From: Flavobacterium sp. CF108
GTDB taxonomy: Bacteria; Bacteroidota; Bacteroidia; Flavobacteriales; Flavobacteriaceae
Reading direction: 5' to 3'
Length of the DNA stretch: 64,000 bases
NCBI RefSeq assembly: GCF_900129795.1
Contig: NZ_FQWW01000008.1
Location: forward strand, 73,480 to 137,479
In this document: positions 1 to 7,136 of the stretch, in pieces
How positions within the stretch are numbered: position 1 is the stretch's first letter
Layout: each line of letters opens with the position of its first letter
Position numbers and translations under genes: made by a program
Notes under the pieces: generated by a model
Database searches by the model: none
Told to the model about the DNA's origin: nothing
The model's input: only the letters and a program-made list of their open reading frames with translations

Positions 1-2
1 AA

Positions 3-2225
3 GATTTTCCTAAAGGCATAAAACACAATATTTTCTATAGTACAAAAGTATCTCTTGACCAATCTATTGAGCAAGTTGAGCATACATTATTAGAAGCTTT
101 TATACTTGTATTTATTGTGGTATTTATCTTCTTGCAAGATTTTAGATCAACATTAATCCCGGCTATTGCTGTACCTGTAGCAATTTTAGGAACGTTCTTC
201 TTCATGCAGTTATTCGGATTTTCGATCAACCTTTTAACACTTTTCGCATTAATTCTGGCGATTGGTATTGTGGTCGATGATGCCATTGTGGTAGTCGAAG
301 CGGTGCATGCGAAAATGGAGCACAAACGCTTGTCTCCAAAAATCGCAACCCATGAAGCAATGCACGAAATAACGGGTGCTATTATCTCGATTACGCTGGT
401 AATGGCTGCTGTTTTCCTGCCGGTTGGTTTTATGGAAGGTTCTACAGGAGTTTTCTATCGTCAGTTTGCCTTTACTATGGCAATTGCAATTGTAATTTCG
501 GCTGTTAATGCCTTAACATTGAGTCCGGCGCTTGCGGCATTATTTTTAAAAGATAATCACGGAGCACACGATCACGACGCAGCTTATGTGAAAAAAGGAT
601 TTAAAGAGAAGTTCTTTACCGCTTTCAACAGCAGTTTTGAATCTTTAACGAATCGTTACGTAGGCGGACTTAAATTCTTAATCAGAAGAAAATGGTTAAG
701 TATGGGCGGATTAGCTCTAATTGTTGTGGCAACTGTTGTAATGGTAAAAACAACTCCTGCAGGATTTATTCCAACAGAAGATCAAGGATTTATTGCGATT
801 GCAGTAAATACACCATCTGGAACATCATTAGACGGAACTCAAAAAGTAATGACCGAAGCGGAGAATACTTTAAGAGGTTTAGATGCTTCAAGATTTGTAA
901 CCGCAATTTCAGGTTTCAACTTATTGACCAACTCTACAAGTCCATCTTCTGCAGTTGTATTCGTATTGCTTAAACCAAACGAAGAACGCGGCGAAGTAAA
1001 AAACATTGACGAAATCATGAATCAGGTTCGCGGTAAACTGGGCACTATTTCTGGCGGAAGTTTCTTCGTATTCAGTTTCCCAACTGTTCCAGGATTTAGT
1101 AACGTTGAGGCTTTAGATTTAGTTTTACAAGATAAAACGGGAGGAAAACTGGATAAATTCAGTGGAATTTCTCAAAACTTTATCGGTGAATTAATGAAAC
1201 GTCCGGAAATTGCCGTTGCCTTTACCAGTTTCAAAGCAGATTATCCTCAATTGCAATTGGAAGTTAATGACGAAAAAGCAAATCAATTAGGCGTAAATGT
1301 AAAAGACATTCTGCAGACAATGCAGGCTTATTTTGGTAGTGCGCAGGCATCTGATTTCAACAGATTTGGTAAATATTACCGTGTTGTAGTTCAGGCTGAT
1401 ATTGCAGACAGAGCTGATCCATCAGCAATTGACCGTGTATTTGTAAAAAACAGAACAGGCGAAATGGTTCCAATAAATACTTTAGTAAAACTAACTCGTA
1501 TTTATGGTTCAGAAACCGCATCACGATACAATTTATTTAACTCAATTTCTATTAATGCCATTCCGAAACCAGGATTTAGTTCAGGAGATGCCATTAAAGC
1601 AATTGAAGAAGTAGCAGCACAACAATTACCTGCAGGTTACGGGTTTGAATTCTCGGGCCAAACTCGTGAGGAGATATCATCTGGAGGACAATCTGCAACA
1701 ATATTCTTACTGTGTTTGATATTCGTTTATTTCCTACTTGCTGCACAGTATGAAAGTTACATTTTGCCTTTGGCAGTAATCTTATCAATCCCTGCAGGTA
1801 TTTTTGGAGTATTCGCAGCTATTGGTTTAACTGGTATTGAAAACAACATTTATGTACAAGTTGCCCTTGTCATGCTGATTGGACTTCTCGCCAAAAATGC
1901 CATCCTGATCGTCGAATTTGCCGTGCAGAAAAGAAAATCGGGACAAGCGTTAATAAGAGCTTCAATCGATGCTGCAAAATTACGTTTGCGACCAATTATC
2001 ATGACGTCTCTTGCCTTTATCGTAGGTTTAATACCAATGATGAGTGCAAAAGGACCATCAGCTCAAGGTAACCACTCTATTAGTATTGGTGCTGCCGGAG
2101 GTATGATTTCTGGAGTAATTCTAGGATTGTTTATCATTCCTGTTTTATTCATCATCTTCCAGCATTTACAAGAAAAGGTTTCTGGAAAACCAGTTGCCGT
2201 AATTCATAACGAAGAAAAAGAATAA
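3..2225 (+). CDS. RND multidrug efflux inner-membrane transporter (AcrB/HAE1 family), 5' partial
   Basis: C-terminal 740 residues of a proton-driven RND pump of the AcrB/MexB type, which exports drugs and other amphiphiles across the inner membrane. The frame is open from the left edge, so the gene starts outside the window. The TM4 motif GIVVDDAIVVVEA (bases about 264-302) carries the paired Asp of the proton relay; the TM10 motif LLAKNAILIVEFA (near base 1890) carries the partner Lys. Between them lies the second periplasmic porter and docking region (for example SATIFLLCLIFVYFLLAAQYES marks the return to membrane; shown here only as a landmark at about 1695-1760). It is followed closely by a TolC-like outer-membrane gene, as in tripartite efflux operons; the adaptor gene would lie to the left. 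Family certain, substrate unknown. Confidence 0.95.
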   Translation, partial: DFPKGIKHNIFYSTKVSLDQSIEQVEHTLLEAFILVFIVVFIFLQDFRSTLIPAIAVPVAILGTFFFMQLFGFSINLLTLFALILAIGIVVDDAIVVVEAVHAKMEHKRLSPKIATHEAMHEITGAIISITLVMAAVFLPVGFMEGSTGVFYRQFAFTMAIAIVISAVNALTLSPALAALFLKDNHGAHDHDAAYVKKGFKEKFFTAFNSSFESLTNRYVGGLKFLIRRKWLSMGGLALIVVATVVMVKTTPAGFIPTEDQGFIAIAVNTPSGTSLDGTQKVMTEAENTLRGLDASRFVTAISGFNLLTNSTSPSSAVVFVLLKPNEERGEVKNIDEIMNQVRGKLGTISGGSFFVFSFPTVPGFSNVEALDLVLQDKTGGKLDKFSGISQNFIGELMKRPEIAVAFTSFKADYPQLQLEVNDEKANQLGVNVKDILQTMQAYFGSAQASDFNRFGKYYRVVVQADIADRADPSAIDRVFVKNRTGEMVPINTLVKLTRIYGSETASRYNLFNSISINAIPKPGFSSGDAIKAIEEVAAQQLPAGYGFEFSGQTREEISSGGQSATIFLLCLIFVYFLLAAQYESYILPLAVILSIPAGIFGVFAAIGLTGIENNIYVQVALVMLIGLLAKNAILIVEFAVQKRKSGQALIRASIDAAKLRLRPIIMTSLAFIVGLIPMMSAKGPSAQGNHSISIGAAGGMISGVILGLFIIPVLFIIFQHLQEKVSGKPVAVIHNEEKE

Positions 2226-2336
2226 ATGGAAAACTATATAACCACAGCTTTAGTAGCCATCATAATTGGCATCGCTTATATATCGTACAGAATCTCAAAA
2301 GATCTTGAAACTAAAGATACTTGTACAGAAATTTAA
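2226..2336 (+). CDS. possible 36-aa single-span membrane peptide in the efflux operon
   Basis: An ATG directly abuts the stop codon of the RND pump (TAA then ATG) and opens a 36-codon frame ending 10 bases before the ATG of the outer-membrane gene. Residues 6-20 form one hydrophobic segment (TTALVAIIIGIAYIS), followed by a charged tail with one Cys. Position between two co-transcribed genes and the complete hydrophobic segment argue for a real small membrane protein; no family is recognised and it could be chance. Confidence 0.35.
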   Translation: MENYITTALVAIIIGIAYISYRISKDLETKDTCTEI

Positions 2337-2346
2337 TAAAAAGACA

Positions 2347-3765
2347 ATGAAAAATCATATAACCAAAATCGTGACCTTCGCCATTCTGATCACGACATTA
2401 ATATCCTGCAAAGTTTCGAAGGATATTGAAACTCCAAAAGATGCATTTCCTGAGAATTTCAGGAATGCATCAACTTCGAGTGATACAACAAGTATTGCTG
2501 ATGTGGAGTGGAAAAACTTCTTTACAGAAAAAGATATTATCAAATTGATCGACAGCGCCGTTGCAAGAAACAACGATTTGCAGATTGCCGAAAAGAACAT
2601 TGAAATTGCACAATACAGATTTACTCAGTCAAAATGGGGAAATGTACCTCAGGTTAATTTATTTGTAAATGCAAGCACAAGCAATCCGTCTGATAATAGT
2701 TTTACAGGATTGAACTTAAACCAGGCAATTGGTGCTAAACATATCGACGATTATTCTGCCGGAGCCTCACTTTCGTGGGAAGCTGATATCTGGGGGAAAA
2801 TCAGAAATCAGAAAAAAGGTGCTTACGCTGGATATTTACAATCTGCAGAAGTTAAAAAAGCATTGCAGACGAATATTGTTGCCAATGTTTCAAGAGGATA
2901 TTACAACCTTTTAATGCTGGATGCACAATTAGAAATTGCCAGACAAAATCTAAAATTAAACGATAGTACAACTAATATTATCAAATTAAAATATGATGCT
3001 GGTCAGGTAACAACATTGGCGATTCAACAATCGGAAGCACAAAAATTAAACTCAGCGCAATTGATTCCGTTATTGGAACAAAACATTGCGATTCAGGAAA
3101 ATGCTTTAAGCGTTTTAACGGGTTCTTTTCCGAATTCTAAAGAAAGAACAATTAAGTTAAGTGCGATTGAAGTTAAAAACAATACTGCTATCGGAATTCC
3201 GTCTTCATTAGTAAGCAGAAGACCTGATGTAAAAAGTGCCGAATTAGCTCTTAAAGCTGCAAATGCAAATGTTGGAATCACAAAAGCTGATTTATATCCA
3301 ACATTAAGAATTACTGCTCAAGGAGGTGTAAACTCTTTCGAAACCAGCAATTGGTTCAACATTCCGGCTTCATTATTCGGAACTGTTGCAGGAGGTTTAA
3401 CACAACCGCTTTTGAACAACAAAAGAGTAAGAACACAATATAATATTGCTGTCGCAGAAAGAGAAAAAGCTGTTTTAAGTTTTAGACAATCTGTTTTGGT
3501 TGCCGTAAGCGAAGTTTCTGATGCTTTAGTTAAAGTAGAGAAATTACAACAACAGGAAACTTTCTTGAAAGAAAAAGTAAAAACTTTACAGCAAGCGATT
3601 AAAAATGCTAACCTTTTATTCAAAAATGGTATGGCAGAATATCTTGAAGTTTTAACTGCTCAGGCAAATTTATTGCAAAGCGAATTAGAACTTGCAGATG
3701 TTAAAAGACAACAACTTACAGCCAATACTGAATTGTACCGCGCTCTAGGCGGAGGCTGGAAATAA
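2347..3765 (+). CDS. TolC/OprM-like outer-membrane efflux lipoprotein
   Basis: A 472-residue outer-membrane channel of the RND outer-membrane-factor family (OprM/NodT type), partner of the preceding pump. The ATG at 2347 is chosen over an upstream in-frame start because it gives a clean lipoprotein signal peptide with lipobox LISC and Cys21. The body shows the two TolC repeats: long heptad-rich helices (for example QTNIVANVSRGYYNLLMLDA and VLTAQANLLQSELELADVKR) and the conserved SLVSRRPDVKSAELALKAAN motif of the family. The end LYRALGGGWK is typical. Probably co-transcribed with the pump. Substrate cannot be told from sequence. Confidence 0.93.
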   Translation: MKNHITKIVTFAILITTLISCKVSKDIETPKDAFPENFRNASTSSDTTSIADVEWKNFFTEKDIIKLIDSAVARNNDLQIAEKNIEIAQYRFTQSKWGNVPQVNLFVNASTSNPSDNSFTGLNLNQAIGAKHIDDYSAGASLSWEADIWGKIRNQKKGAYAGYLQSAEVKKALQTNIVANVSRGYYNLLMLDAQLEIARQNLKLNDSTTNIIKLKYDAGQVTTLAIQQSEAQKLNSAQLIPLLEQNIAIQENALSVLTGSFPNSKERTIKLSAIEVKNNTAIGIPSSLVSRRPDVKSAELALKAANANVGITKADLYPTLRITAQGGVNSFETSNWFNIPASLFGTVAGGLTQPLLNNKRVRTQYNIAVAEREKAVLSFRQSVLVAVSEVSDALVKVEKLQQQETFLKEKVKTLQQAIKNANLLFKNGMAEYLEVLTAQANLLQSELELADVKRQQLTANTELYRALGGGWK

Positions 3766-3949
3766 TACCTGTTACATTACCCGTTAATTATTTATTTTTT
3801 GAGAGGAAAACGCTGTGAGACTTAGGTTTCATGGCGTTTTTCAGTTTACTACTGGCATGGCAATGGCACGCAGATGACGCAGATTCGCTTTGCGAAAGCA
3901 CGGATTTGTACGGATTTTTTTGTCTTTGCATTTTTTATTCTCATTTTTT

Positions 3950-4037
3950 GTCAGGCTGAGCGAAGTCGAAGCCCCGCAATCAAAATCGACAATCTTTGTA
4001 GAGCATCTGTGCGGTCCTTCGACTTCGCTCAGGATGA
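3950..4037. repeat. inverted repeat with GCTGAGCGAAGTCGAAG arms
   Basis: Left arm GTCAGGCTGAGCGAAGTCGA (3950 on) and right arm ending in TTCGACTTCGCTCAGGATGAC's complement of it (4016-4037) pair over about 20 bases with two mismatches around a 44-base spacer. This GTCATCCTGAGCGAAGTCGA-type arm is a dispersed palindrome commonly seen in flavobacterial intergenic regions (from memory). Confidence 0.7.
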
Positions 4038-4076
4038 CAAACTCTGTGGTTACTACACTTCTACTATCCATCCCAA

Positions 4077-4132
4077 AAAAATCTAAAATCTAAAATCTAA
4101 AATCTAAAATCTACCCTCTAAAATCTAAAATC
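4077..4132. repeat. tandem 7-bp repeat (AAAATCT)
   Basis: Five consecutive AAAATCT units, a diverged ACCCTCT unit, then two more. A shorter version of the same motif (TTTAGATT) recurs near 19944-19975. Slippage-prone; no coding or CRISPR character, since there are no unique spacers. Confidence 0.85.
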
Positions 4133-4196
4133 AAGAAATGTCCCAAATGCCCCTAAAATAGTCGTAAATAACTATTTCATGAAAAAACAAGAATAG

Positions 4197-4204
4197 TATA
4201 TTTG
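4197..4204 (+). promoter_or_regulatory. putative -7 promoter element TATATTTG
   Basis: TATATTTG fits the Bacteroidota -7 consensus TAnnTTTG and lies 37 bases before the ATG of the DoxX-like gene. No good TTTG -33 box is seen. Confidence 0.5.
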
Positions 4205-4241
4205 TAATACATTAACTAATAACTATTTAAAAACAAACCAC

Positions 4242-4622
4242 ATGAAAAAAGCAAAAATTATTTTTTGGGTTACAACTACTATTATTTTTCTATTCGAAGG
4301 CGTTATGCCGGCTTTGACTTCACAGACAGAATTGGCAAAAGAAGGAATAAGACATTTAGGTTATCCTGAGTATTTTGGAAATGCACTGGTAATTTTCAAA
4401 ATTCTGGGAGTTTTGGTTTTAGTGATTCCGTCGGTTCCTAAAAATGTAAAAGAATGGGCTTACGCCGGATTCGGTTTCGACTTTATATTTGCTTCAATAA
4501 GTCATTTTGCAATTGACGGTATTAACTTTCAAAGTTTCTTTCCGCTAATCTTTTTAGTGATTTTGGCAATCTCATATATCTATTATCATAAAATCGAACG
4601 ATACAAAAATATCGCTTTGTAA
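4242..4622 (+). CDS. DoxX-like family membrane protein
   Basis: A 126-residue protein with four hydrophobic segments (about residues 5-23, 45-65, 72-90, 98-117). The EGVMPALTSQTELAKEGIRHLGYP stretch at residues 18-41 resembles the first-loop signature of DoxX-like proteins. Family members are small inner-membrane proteins, some tied to redox or sulfur stress; the role of this one is unknown. It is the first gene of a same-strand cluster running to 6.3 kb and has its own promoter-like box. Confidence 0.75.
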   Translation: MKKAKIIFWVTTTIIFLFEGVMPALTSQTELAKEGIRHLGYPEYFGNALVIFKILGVLVLVIPSVPKNVKEWAYAGFGFDFIFASISHFAIDGINFQSFFPLIFLVILAISYIYYHKIERYKNIAL

Positions 4623-4634
4623 AACTTTCCTGTG

Positions 4635-4844
4635 ATGATAGAAGTTTTTAAAACAAATGTTCAGGAAGTCGAGCAATCAGTAATGATTGTGGGGAAACTT
4701 CTTGAACATTTCCCAAACAGCATCGTCAATTTTGATCTCGAAGACTGCGATAAAATTCTTCGGGTTCATGCTGCTTCTATTTCAAATCATAAAATAATCG
4801 AACTTCTAAATTCGCATGGTTTTCATTGTGAAGTACTTCCGTAA
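4635..4844 (+). CDS. small HMA-like fold protein without CxxC
   Basis: 69 residues, starting at ATG 4635 (a GTG three bases earlier is also in frame). The pattern beta-alpha-beta-beta-alpha-beta (EVFKTNV, QSVMIVGKLLEHF, SIVNFDLEDCDKILRVHA, NHKIIELLNSHGFHCEVL) looks like a ferredoxin-like, heavy-metal-associated fold. The metal-binding CxxC of true copper chaperones is absent, so metal transfer is not implied. Starts 12 bases after the DoxX-like gene, so likely in its operon. Confidence 0.6.
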   Translation: MIEVFKTNVQEVEQSVMIVGKLLEHFPNSIVNFDLEDCDKILRVHAASISNHKIIELLNSHGFHCEVLP

Positions 4845-4886
4845 AATCACAATTTACTGATTTACAAAATATTGCAATAAAAATTG

Positions 4887-4894
4887 TATTTTTG
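4887..4894 (+). promoter_or_regulatory. putative -7 promoter element TATTTTTG
   Basis: TATTTTTG matches TAnnTTTG, 26 bases before the ATG of the VOC gene; the cluster downstream may start here. Confidence 0.45.
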
Positions 4895-4920
4895 AGATCC
4901 TAACTTCTAAACCACAAAAA

Positions 4921-5295
4921 ATGAATTTACCTGCAGAACATCAAACCGTAATGCCTTACCTTATCCTGAAAGGCGCATCGCAATTTATAGATTTTACAAA
5001 AAATGTTTTCGGAGCTTCAGAAACACATTCAAAAGCACTCCGCGAAGACGGAACTATAATGCATGCCGAAATTACCTTAAACGGAAGCACAATAATGGTA
5101 ACCGATGAAACTGAAGACTGGTCAAAACAAACGGCCAATTTATTTGTTTACGTTCTTAATGCCGATAAAACGTATCTAAAAGCATTAGAAAACGGTGCTG
5201 TTTCTTTAATGGGATTAAGCGATCAGGATTACGGCAGAACCTGCGGCGTAACAGATCCTTTTGGAAATGTCTGGTGGATTACCTCCGTAAATTAA
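4921..5295 (+). CDS. VOC (glyoxalase/bleomycin-resistance) superfamily protein, PhnB-like
   Basis: A 124-residue protein with the paired beta-alpha-beta-beta-beta modules of the vicinal oxygen chelate fold: VMPYLILKGASQFIDFTKNVF at the start, an alpha/beta repeat from about residue 65, and the closing DYGRTCGVTDPFGNVWWI, which is the usual PhnB/glyoxalase C-terminal signature. Metal ligands are not clear, so an enzymatic role is open. Followed 18 bases later by a DinB-like gene, probably one transcript. Confidence 0.8.
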   Translation: MNLPAEHQTVMPYLILKGASQFIDFTKNVFGASETHSKALREDGTIMHAEITLNGSTIMVTDETEDWSKQTANLFVYVLNADKTYLKALENGAVSLMGLSDQDYGRTCGVTDPFGNVWWITSVN

Positions 5296-5313
5296 ACCTT
5301 AAAAATCAATAAT

Positions 5314-5823
5314 ATGAAGACAGACGTTCAAAAAGATATTGTTGAAACATTCAAAAAATTAAATGATATTCTATCAAAATTTTCTGAAAACGAATTAAAT
5401 CAGATTCCCTTTCAGGGAAGCTGGACTCCCGGACAAGTTGTACAGCATATTATTTTAGCCTGTTCCGGATTTCCTGAATTATTTGCCGGAAATACTGAAA
5501 AAACAACCAGAAAACCCGACGAAAAAATTAAAGACATTGAAGGTCTGTTTTTAAATTTCACTATAAAAATGGATGCTCCGGTATTTCTTAAACCAGAGAA
5601 AAAAGAATACAATAAAAACGCATTAAATATAGAATTGCTCAGGCTCGAATCTGAGTTATTAGATTGTGCCGAAAAATACGACTTAACCTTAACCTGCCTG
5701 GATTTTCAGGTTCCCGGTTTTGACAAATTCACCATGTACGAATGGATTGATTTTGCATTAGTTCACACCCAAAGACATACGCATCAATTAAATACTATTT
5801 TTCAATACATAACTAAACTCTAA
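5314..5823 (+). CDS. DinB-like (DUF1569/YfiT superfamily) protein
   Basis: 169 residues predicted as a four-helix bundle. His45 (VVQHI), His151 and His155 (VHTQRHTH) are placed as the three-His metal site of the DinB/YfiT superfamily. Such proteins include thiol-dependent S-transferases and damage-inducible proteins, but most Bacteroidota members have no assigned reaction. The gene is packed between the VOC and membrane-protein genes with gaps of 18 and 4 bases. Confidence 0.75.
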   Translation: MKTDVQKDIVETFKKLNDILSKFSENELNQIPFQGSWTPGQVVQHIILACSGFPELFAGNTEKTTRKPDEKIKDIEGLFLNFTIKMDAPVFLKPEKKEYNKNALNIELLRLESELLDCAEKYDLTLTCLDFQVPGFDKFTMYEWIDFALVHTQRHTHQLNTIFQYITKL

Positions 5824-5827
5824 ATTA

Positions 5828-6298
5828 ATGATATCAAAATCTAAAACTATTTTATACTCTGGTTTACTGGCAGGAACTTTAGATATTCTGGCTGCAATTT
5901 TCGTTTACTCCGTTATATTACATCAAACAACTGCCGAGAAAATTCTGCAGTCTATTGCAAGTGGTATTTTTAAGCAGCATGCTTATACAGGCGGCGCACA
6001 AATGGTTTTTTACGGCTTATTACTGCATTATTTTATCGCATTGGCTTTTGCTTATTTTTATTATAAAATATATCCTCACGTTCCTATTTTAAAAAAGAGT
6101 ATTTTTGTTTCTGGAATTGTATACGGGATCTTTGTCTGGATTGTAATGAACCTTATTGTCCTTCCAATTGTATTTCCAAACCTTCCATCAAAAGAATTCG
6201 ATCTTCCGTTAATCATTTCTGTTTTAATTTTGATTTTCTGCATTGGTTTACCAATTGCTTTTGTAACTAAGAAGGGTTATGAATTAGCTTATCATTGA
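5828..6298 (+). CDS. four-span membrane protein of unknown function
   Basis: 156 residues with four hydrophobic segments (about 8-28, 60-78, 90-112, 124-145) and a short charged end. Starts 4 bases after the DinB-like gene, so translation is probably coupled. No recognisable motif; it may belong to the DUF1440/YagU-like small membrane proteins, but this is a guess. Confidence 0.65.
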   Translation: MISKSKTILYSGLLAGTLDILAAIFVYSVILHQTTAEKILQSIASGIFKQHAYTGGAQMVFYGLLLHYFIALAFAYFYYKIYPHVPILKKSIFVSGIVYGIFVWIVMNLIVLPIVFPNLPSKEFDLPLIISVLILIFCIGLPIAFVTKKGYELAYH

Positions 6299-6300
6299 AA

Positions 6301-6447
6301 TTTTAACGCAAAGCACGCTAAGTTTTTTTGACAGGCTGCATTTTCAATGCTGAAGTTCGCAAAGCATGATGAACACATAGCTTTGCGAACTTTGAGTTTT
6401 AGTAAAAAACTAACTTATTAAAAATCTTAGCGTGCTTTGTGTTAAAA
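6301..6447. repeat. nested palindromic element, family A copy 1
   Basis: 147 bp starting 2 bases after a stop codon. Outer arms TTTTAACGCAAAGCACGCTA (left) and TAGCGTGCTTTGTGTTAAAA (right) pair with a single mismatch. An inner perfect 13-bp pair AAGTTCGCAAAGC / GCTTTGCGAACTT sits inside. The same architecture recurs at 21387-21551 and 43278-43429. Confidence 0.9.
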
Positions 6448-6469
6448 TTATAAGTATTGATTAAAACCA

Positions 6470-6513
6470 AAAACAAAAAAGCGAAATCAACATCAACAGT
6501 TAATTTCGCTTTA
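6470..6513 (-). terminator. intrinsic terminator of the DUF1328 gene
   Basis: On the minus strand AAAGCGAAAT and ATTTCGCTTT form a stem followed by a run of T (TTTTTTGTTTTTGG), 20 bases past the stop codon. Confidence 0.8.
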
Positions 6514-6533
6514 TTAAACAATAAACTAAGATT

Positions 6534-6695
6534 TTAAACTCTTGTTCTTCCGCTTATTAATGAAATAATAAATAAAACTAAGAATATAAAGAATAAAATT
6601 TTTGCGATACTAGCGGCTCCGGCAGCAATTCCGCCAAAACCAAAAATTCCGGCTACTATAGCTAGAATTATAAATGTGATTGTCCAACGTAACAT
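6534..6695 (-). CDS. DUF1328 (YtjA-like) small membrane protein
   Basis: A 53-residue frame that begins MLRWTITFIILAIVAG and continues with FGFGGIAAGAASIAKILFFIF, the hallmark of the DUF1328/YtjA family of stress-associated inner-membrane proteins. Two transmembrane segments, ending in the basic tail SGRTRV. ATG at 6695-6693, TAA at 6536-6534, and a clear terminator follows. It stands alone on the minus strand between two plus-strand units. Confidence 0.9.
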   Translation of the reverse strand: MLRWTITFIILAIVAGIFGFGGIAAGAASIAKILFFIFLVLFIISLISGRTRV

Positions 6696-7136
6696 AATAT
6701 TAAAATTTAAGTTATAATAATGTGACTTTTTACAAGCATGATTTGTTTGTCTCTCAAAGTTCCTTTTTACTTACAAAAACCATTAACTCAAAAGGTATAT
6801 TTTTTATCGCAATACGTTACAAATCATAAATTTATCTGCCACTTTTAGAATTTCAGTCTCAACGTTATACAATTCCCATCCAGAAGCTTTAGAGTTAATT
6901 TTTTGATCGATTGAGTTAATTACCGCTGCGTTCTCAAGGTAATTTTATTTAAAATTAAAAACTGGCTGTACAGCTGGTTATTATCAAAAGATATGGTTAT
7001 GTAATTAGGTAGTTTTCGCAACGGGAACAGCCATTTTTAATGACTAATTTAATTTATTACGGTGTCGTCGATGACAAAGATTGCGGCGGCCACTCTGAAC
7101 TTTGACGACTTATTAACAGAACTAAAACAGAATCCC
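6696..7136. other. 440-bp intergenic region with a possible gene remnant
   Basis: Contains the divergent control regions of the DUF1328 gene and the glycosyltransferase. A minus-strand frame at 6804-6944 reads like protein (NYLENAAVINSIDQKINSKA, then WELYNVETEILKVADKFMIC) but has a stop just upstream and no start codon, so it may be a leftover 3' gene end. GAACTTTG at 7097-7104, one base off TAnnTTTG, is a candidate promoter for the next gene. Confidence 0.4.

Larger units (their letters stand above)
3766..4241. other. 476-bp intergenic stretch made of repeats
   Basis: No gene is credible here; short open frames on both strands are accidental. It holds an inverted repeat (3950-4037), an array of a 7-base unit (4077-4132), and the probable promoter of the next gene. 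Confidence 0.7.

Noticed and set aside
3841..4093. Overlapping 67-76 codon frames in the gap after the efflux operon
   Set aside because: They run through the dispersed inverted repeat and tandem array and have no protein-like composition.
4077..4132. Short regular repeats that could suggest a CRISPR array
   Set aside because: Contiguous 7-bp units without spacers; a simple tandem repeat. The same applies to 21315-21368.
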